Source: Clostridium_AD estertheticum_D
Lineage (GTDB): Bacteria > Bacillota > Clostridia > Clostridiales > Clostridiaceae
Direction of reading: 5' to 3'
Length of the DNA: 64,000 nt
NCBI RefSeq assembly: GCF_018861295.1
Contig: NZ_JAHLDM010000012.1
Location: 62,001-126,000, forward strand
Below, one piece after another: positions 59,947 to 64,000 of the stretch. Position numbers and translations under genes: made by a program. Under the pieces are notes generated by a model. It was given only the letters and a program-made list of their open reading frames with translations, ran no database searches and had not been told where the DNA came from. Within the stretch, counting starts at the first letter, position 1. Each line of letters opens with the position of its first letter.

Positions 59947-62352
59947 ATGTATGTTGTGCAAGATGGATTTAGTAAACCAACAAAGAGGGTAGAGGCATTA
60001 AAGGAACAAATACTATCAGCGGTTCCCTGTATTGAAGTGGATAGAGCGTTATTAATAACAGAATCATTTAAAGAAACAGAAGGAAAATCTATAGTAGTGC
60101 GTAGGGCTAAAGCACTTGAAAAGATATTAAACGAAATTCCTATTATTATAAGAGCGGAAGAGCTAATAGTTGGAAGTTTGACCAAGGAAGCAAGATCAGC
60201 TCAAATTTTTCCTGAATTCTCAAATAAGTGGATTAAAGATGAATTTGAAACCATAGGAAAGAGAAAAGGCGATTCATTCCAAATTACTGAAAAGGCAAAA
60301 AAACAACTTACAGAAGTATTTGATTATTGGGAAGGTAAAACTACTAATGAACTTGCTACTTCATATATGTATCCAGAAACTATTGAGGCAATGAATGAAA
60401 ATGTATTTACAGTTGCAAACTATTATCTTAATGGAGTAGGACATGTATCTGTAGATTATGCTAAGGTTTTGGCTAAAGGATATAAGGGGATTATTGAGGA
60501 AGTTAAGTGTGCAATTAAGAATGCTGATAAAGAAAATCCGCAGTATATTAAGCAAAAACTATTTTGGGAATCTATCATAGGTTCTTGCAAAGCAGTAATA
60601 AATTATGCACATAGATATGCAAAGCTTGCAAGAGAAATGGCCTCAAAAGAATCTAATGAAAAGCGCGCTAAAGAATTATTACAAATAGCTAAAAACTGTG
60701 AAACAGTACCTGAAAATGGGGCAACTAATTTTTATGAAGCTTGTCAATCATTTTGGTTTGTGCATGCAGTTATAAACATAGAATCAAATGGACATTCTAT
60801 TTCTCCAACAAGATTTGATCAATATATGTATCCATATTATGAAATAGAATTAAATTCAGGAAAGTTTGACATAGATAAAATTCAAGAACTTATTGATTGT
60901 GTATGGGTTAAATTAAATGACATTAACAAAGTTCGTGATGAAGTATCAACAAGAGCATTCGGTGGATATCCAATGTTTCAAAACCTATGTGTAGGTGGAC
61001 AAACTAGAGAGGGTAAAGATGCTACAAATGATCTATCATATATGTGCATAGATGCTACGGCTCATGTAAGATTATCGGCACCATCTTTTTCGGTAAGAAT
61101 ATGGAACAAAACGCCAGATGAATTTTTAATAAGATCCTGTGAGTTAAGCAGATTAGGTCTGGGTATGCCAGCATTTTATAATGATGAAGTTGTAATTACA
61201 GCTTTAGTTAGTAATGGATTAACAATGGAAGATGCTAGAGAATATGGAATTATAGGTTGTGTTGAACCGCAAAAACCAGGAAAAACAGAAGGATGGCATG
61301 ATTCAGGTTTCTTTAATCTAGCAAGACTATTAGAAGTCACTATAAATAATGGTATGAGTAACGGAAAACAAATAGGACCTAAGACTGGAGAATTTACAAA
61401 GTTCAAGTCGATTGAAGAAGTTGTTCAAGCTTATACTAAACAAATGGAATACTTTGTTTATCAATTATCAGTAGCAGACAATTCTATTGATCTTGCTCAT
61501 GCAGAAAGAGCACCATTACCATTCCTATCTTGTATGGTTGATGATTGTATAACAGACGGCATGTCACTTCAAGAAGGTGGAGCACATTATAACTTTACAG
61601 GGCCACAAGGTGTTGGTGTTGCAAATGTAGGAGATTCTTTTGCAGCCATTAAAAAGCTTGTATTTGATACTAAAAAAGTAACTTTAAAAGACTTAAAAGA
61701 AGCTCTAGACACTAACTTTGGTGAAGAAGATCCAACTTTAAAGGAAAATTTAGAGGATTTAAGACAAATGTTAATTCATAGAGCACCTAAGTTTGGTAAT
61801 GATATTGACGAAGTTGATGAACTAGCAAGGCAAGGAGCATATATTTACTGCAAAGAAGTCGCAAAACATAAAAATCCAAGAGGTGGCAATTTCCATGCAG
61901 GATTATACCCAGCAGCAATTAACATCTTATTTGGTGATCTTATTGGAGCAACTCCAGACGGTAGAAAAGCACATGAAGCATTAGCTGATGGTGTATCTCC
62001 AGTTAGAGGCGCTGATAGTAATGGACCAACTGCTGCTATAAATTCAGTAGCAAAATTAGATCATTTTATTGCATCTAATGGTACTTTATTAAATCAAAAA
62101 TTTCATCCAGGTTCAATTCAGGGAAGCGGTGGACTTAAAAATTTAGCGTCACTTGTTAGGAGCTTTTTTGATCAAAAAGGTATGCATGTACAATTTAATA
62201 TAATCGATAAGGAAACTCTTGTTGAAGCACAAAAGGAACCAAGTAAATATAGAGATTTAGTAGTACGTGTTGCCGGTTATAGTGCCCAATTTATAACATT
62301 AGATAAAGCAATTCAAGATGATATTATAAAGAGAACTGAACAAACTTTCTAA
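59947..62352 (+). CDS. dhaB1: B12-independent glycerol/diol dehydratase, glycyl radical enzyme
   Basis: An 801-residue glycyl radical enzyme that should dehydrate glycerol to 3-hydroxypropanal (or 1,2-propanediol to propanal). The thiyl cysteine is in GIIGCVEPQ (residue 438), with the general base glutamate two residues on; the radical glycine is in RVAGYSAQF (residue 777). GVGHVSVDY, SNGHSIS and EGWHDSGFFN match substrate-pocket segments of the C. butyricum enzyme, which is about 787 residues. GAGAGGAAG precedes the ATG. It is inactive until the activase acts and is oxygen-sensitive. Substrate preference cannot be fixed from sequence alone; dhaT points to glycerol. Confidence 0.92.
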   Translation: MYVVQDGFSKPTKRVEALKEQILSAVPCIEVDRALLITESFKETEGKSIVVRRAKALEKILNEIPIIIRAEELIVGSLTKEARSAQIFPEFSNKWIKDEFETIGKRKGDSFQITEKAKKQLTEVFDYWEGKTTNELATSYMYPETIEAMNENVFTVANYYLNGVGHVSVDYAKVLAKGYKGIIEEVKCAIKNADKENPQYIKQKLFWESIIGSCKAVINYAHRYAKLAREMASKESNEKRAKELLQIAKNCETVPENGATNFYEACQSFWFVHAVINIESNGHSISPTRFDQYMYPYYEIELNSGKFDIDKIQELIDCVWVKLNDINKVRDEVSTRAFGGYPMFQNLCVGGQTREGKDATNDLSYMCIDATAHVRLSAPSFSVRIWNKTPDEFLIRSCELSRLGLGMPAFYNDEVVITALVSNGLTMEDAREYGIIGCVEPQKPGKTEGWHDSGFFNLARLLEVTINNGMSNGKQIGPKTGEFTKFKSIEEVVQAYTKQMEYFVYQLSVADNSIDLAHAERAPLPFLSCMVDDCITDGMSLQEGGAHYNFTGPQGVGVANVGDSFAAIKKLVFDTKKVTLKDLKEALDTNFGEEDPTLKENLEDLRQMLIHRAPKFGNDIDEVDELARQGAYIYCKEVAKHKNPRGGNFHAGLYPAAINILFGDLIGATPDGRKAHEALADGVSPVRGADSNGPTAAINSVAKLDHFIASNGTLLNQKFHPGSIQGSGGLKNLASLVRSFFDQKGMHVQFNIIDKETLVEAQKEPSKYRDLVVRVAGYSAQFITLDKAIQDDIIKRTEQTF

Positions 62353-62368
62353 AAAGGAGGAAAAGCAA

Positions 62369-63298
62369 ATGCTTACAAAAGGAATTAACTATGAGCAAAA
62401 AGGCATAATTTTTAATATGCAACGCTTTTCTATACATGATGGACCTGGAATTAGGACAATAGTATTTTTAAAAGGATGTCCTTTAAAATGTGATTGGTGT
62501 AGTAATCCTGAATCACAAGATCCAGTAGTTGAAATTATGTTTAATGAAAAAAATTGTACTGGGTGTAAAAAATGTGAAAGAAATTGCCCAGAAGGTGCAA
62601 TTAATATGCTAAGGACTGGAAGAATAGATAGAGCAAAATGTACTAGTTGTGGAGTTTGCGCTGAAAATTGTTATCCAGGAGGTCTTGTAAAATCAGGAGA
62701 AGAAACTACTGTTGAGAAGGTAATGACTGAACTAAAAAAAGAAACTATCCAGTTCAGACGTTCCGGAGGTGGAGTTACATTATCTGGAGGAGAATTACTT
62801 ATGCAACCAGAATTTGCAATTGAACTTTTAAAAGCTTGCAAGGCAATGGGATGGCATACTGCAATAGAAACTACAGGATATGCTAGTGAAGATACAATAG
62901 ACAAGTTAATTCCTTTGGTTGATTTAGTACTTTTAGATATAAAACACTTAGATGATGAAAAACATAAAAAGTATGTTCATGTAAGTAATGAGGTTATAGT
63001 TAAAAATGCTAAAAAAATATCTACCATAGGCACAGAGCTTATTATAAGGGTACCTGTTATTCCAAAATTTAATTGCGATAAAAATAGTATATCTGATATA
63101 GCTAAGTTTGCAAAAAGTTTAAATGGAGTACAGCGCTTAGATTTACTACCATATCATAAGCTTGGTGCCAATAAGTATGAGAACTTAGGGCTAGATTATA
63201 CAATGGGACAGGAAATTAAAACACCAGATGAGGATACTATGAATAATTTTAAAAAAATAGTAGAGGAATATGGATTAGAATGTACTATTGGAGGCTAA
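62369..63298 (+). CDS. dhaB2: Glycerol dehydratase activase, radical SAM enzyme
   Basis: A 309-residue radical SAM protein that makes the glycyl radical on the dehydratase. The SAM cluster cysteines are C37, C41 and C44 (GCPLKCDWC); two more clusters follow in a ferredoxin insert (CTGCKKCERNCP and CTSCGVCAENCY). YGHE-type residues are absent, as is usual for this branch. AAAAGGAGG precedes the ATG, 16 nt after the dehydratase stop, so the pair is one operon. Confidence 0.92.
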   Translation: MLTKGINYEQKGIIFNMQRFSIHDGPGIRTIVFLKGCPLKCDWCSNPESQDPVVEIMFNEKNCTGCKKCERNCPEGAINMLRTGRIDRAKCTSCGVCAENCYPGGLVKSGEETTVEKVMTELKKETIQFRRSGGGVTLSGGELLMQPEFAIELLKACKAMGWHTAIETTGYASEDTIDKLIPLVDLVLLDIKHLDDEKHKKYVHVSNEVIVKNAKKISTIGTELIIRVPVIPKFNCDKNSISDIAKFAKSLNGVQRLDLLPYHKLGANKYENLGLDYTMGQEIKTPDEDTMNNFKKIVEEYGLECTIGG

Positions 63299-63325
63299 AG
63301 AAGAATAAAGAAATTTGATTTATAG

Positions 63326-63372
63326 CCCTAATCATTGAACAATGTTGTTTCAATGATTAGGGTTTGTTTTTT
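63326..63372 (+). terminator. Terminator of the dehydratase operon
   Basis: CCCTAATCATTGAA (63326-63339) pairs perfectly with 63349-63362, followed by a T-rich tail. Confidence 0.85.
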
Positions 63373-63462
63373 GACTTATTTGCTGTTGCAACGGGTATAG
63401 GTAAAACATATCTTGCTGCTTTTGATTCAGTGGATTTTAATAGAAGTTTATTTGTTTGTAGT
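63373..63462 (+). pseudogene. Helicase Walker A remnant
   Basis: About 30 codons on the plus strand read AVATGIGKTYLAAFDS followed by FNRSLFV. This is motif I and its surroundings in DEAD/DEAH superfamily 2 helicases of the restriction-enzyme type. It has no start, and the frame decays beyond. It overlaps the 3' end of the convergent HEAT-like gene. Confidence 0.55.
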
Positions 63463-63918
63463 CTTGTTTTTGGGTTTATTTTTTAAAACATTTAAAATCC
63501 ATTCATCAAAACTGGTTCCTTTATCGCCCTCATATACATCATATGGCTCAGGATAAAGTTGCTTAAATTTCTCTTTAAACTTAGTTATTTCAAAACTTTC
63601 CGTTATTACATTATCTACATGATATAGTTTTTTGTTTATGTCTTTGATCAAATGAACCTTGGGTTTACCGAGTTTCAAACGTTTACCATTCTTAGTTATG
63701 CCTAAGGATTGAGTTGCCCGGAGAGCTTCCTCTTTAACTTTAAATACTAAATCATGCATTGCTAATCTTGTTAATACATCTCGCGATTTTTGACATTTCC
63801 AATTTTTCAACTCATTTACTGCTTCAAGTCTTTTTCTCCAATTAGCTTTATCATCTGCCATTTTAACTAACTCATTAATATTATTAGGAGTTTCTTTCTT
63901 AATTTCGCTTACTGACAC
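63448..63918 (-). CDS. HEAT-repeat-like protein
   Basis: A 156-residue soluble protein. Residues about 25-75 look like HEAT helices (WRKRLEAVNELKNWKCQKSR, VLTRLAMHDLVFKVKEEALR). The C-terminal half is basic and acidic by turns with no family I can name. The start codon lies near the right edge with no clear ribosome site. Such proteins are widespread in clostridia without a known partner. Confidence 0.65.
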   Translation of the reverse strand: MSVSEIKKETPNNINELVKMADDKANWRKRLEAVNELKNWKCQKSRDVLTRLAMHDLVFKVKEEALRATQSLGITKNGKRLKLGKPKVHLIKDINKKLYHVDNVITESFEITKFKEKFKQLYPEPYDVYEGDKGTSFDEWILNVLKNKPKNKTTNK

Positions 63919-64000
63919 CTAATACACCGCCTATTTTATTTATTTTCTATAATGTATATTAAAAAGCATAATAAAATATAACTTTTCAACTCAAATAAGT

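Noticed and set aside
1..64000. CRISPR arrays, tRNA and rRNA genes
   Set aside because: I saw no regularly spaced repeats of the right size and no tRNA- or rRNA-like segments. The dispersed hairpins are irregularly spaced over kilobases.

Overview
The window reads as a chromosomal segment of an anaerobic Clostridium sensu stricto-like Firmicute. Most of it is very AT-rich, genes have strong purine-rich ribosome binding sites, and the content is typical of the group: EFR1-type ferredoxins, a CD3324-family regulator, Bce-type peptide resistance, soluble and membrane chemotaxis receptors and a glycyl-radical diol dehydratase. No species is claimed. I saw no rRNA, tRNA or CRISPR array.

Layout. 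0-4 kb: a membrane protein cut by the left edge (possibly a sensor kinase), then an ABC-2 exporter operon. 4-9.5 kb: iron-sulfur and zinc-ribbon proteins, an EFR1 flavodoxin-ferredoxin and an alpha/beta hydrolase that share one palindromic operator architecture with a TetR regulator; this block lies between direct repeats. 9.8-23.5 kb: a class B penicillin-binding protein, a chemotaxis receptor, an OpuB-type betaine/choline importer, a Fic protein, a flavodoxin-PNPOx fusion, a membrane iron-sulfur protein, a low-complexity lipoprotein and a small beta-barrel protein. 23.5-31 kb: an accessory island of small unknown genes, several broken, containing three copies of one small gene or its 3' part. 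28.5-38 kb: lipoprotein esterase with MarR, a two-component system, a soluble chemotaxis receptor, an orphan S-box-like riboswitch, PadR with partner, and GNAT.

38-50.4 kb is the most unusual part: a long collinear catabolic locus with a degenerate PrpR-like regulator, a DUF1537 kinase, PdxA2, two DapA-family aldolases, an iron alcohol dehydrogenase, YhcH, a TerC-type membrane protein, a cytoplasmic sialidase-like protein, an ion-transporter-superfamily permease and an SDR. The second half has clearly higher GC than the first, so the locus looks like a composite built around a kinase/PdxA2 acid-sugar core. Its substrate is not known to me.

50.5-55.1 kb is a complete Bce-type ABC transporter plus two-component system with a matching operator. 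57.1-63.3 kb carries a PocR-AraC regulator, a DhaT-like 1,3-propanediol dehydrogenase, a B12-independent glycerol/diol dehydratase and its activase: a likely cytosolic glycerol-to-1,3-propanediol route. The right edge holds a helicase remnant and a HEAT-like protein.

Two families of dispersed intergenic repeats run through the window, and many intergenic spaces hold gene debris, which indicates active local rearrangement.
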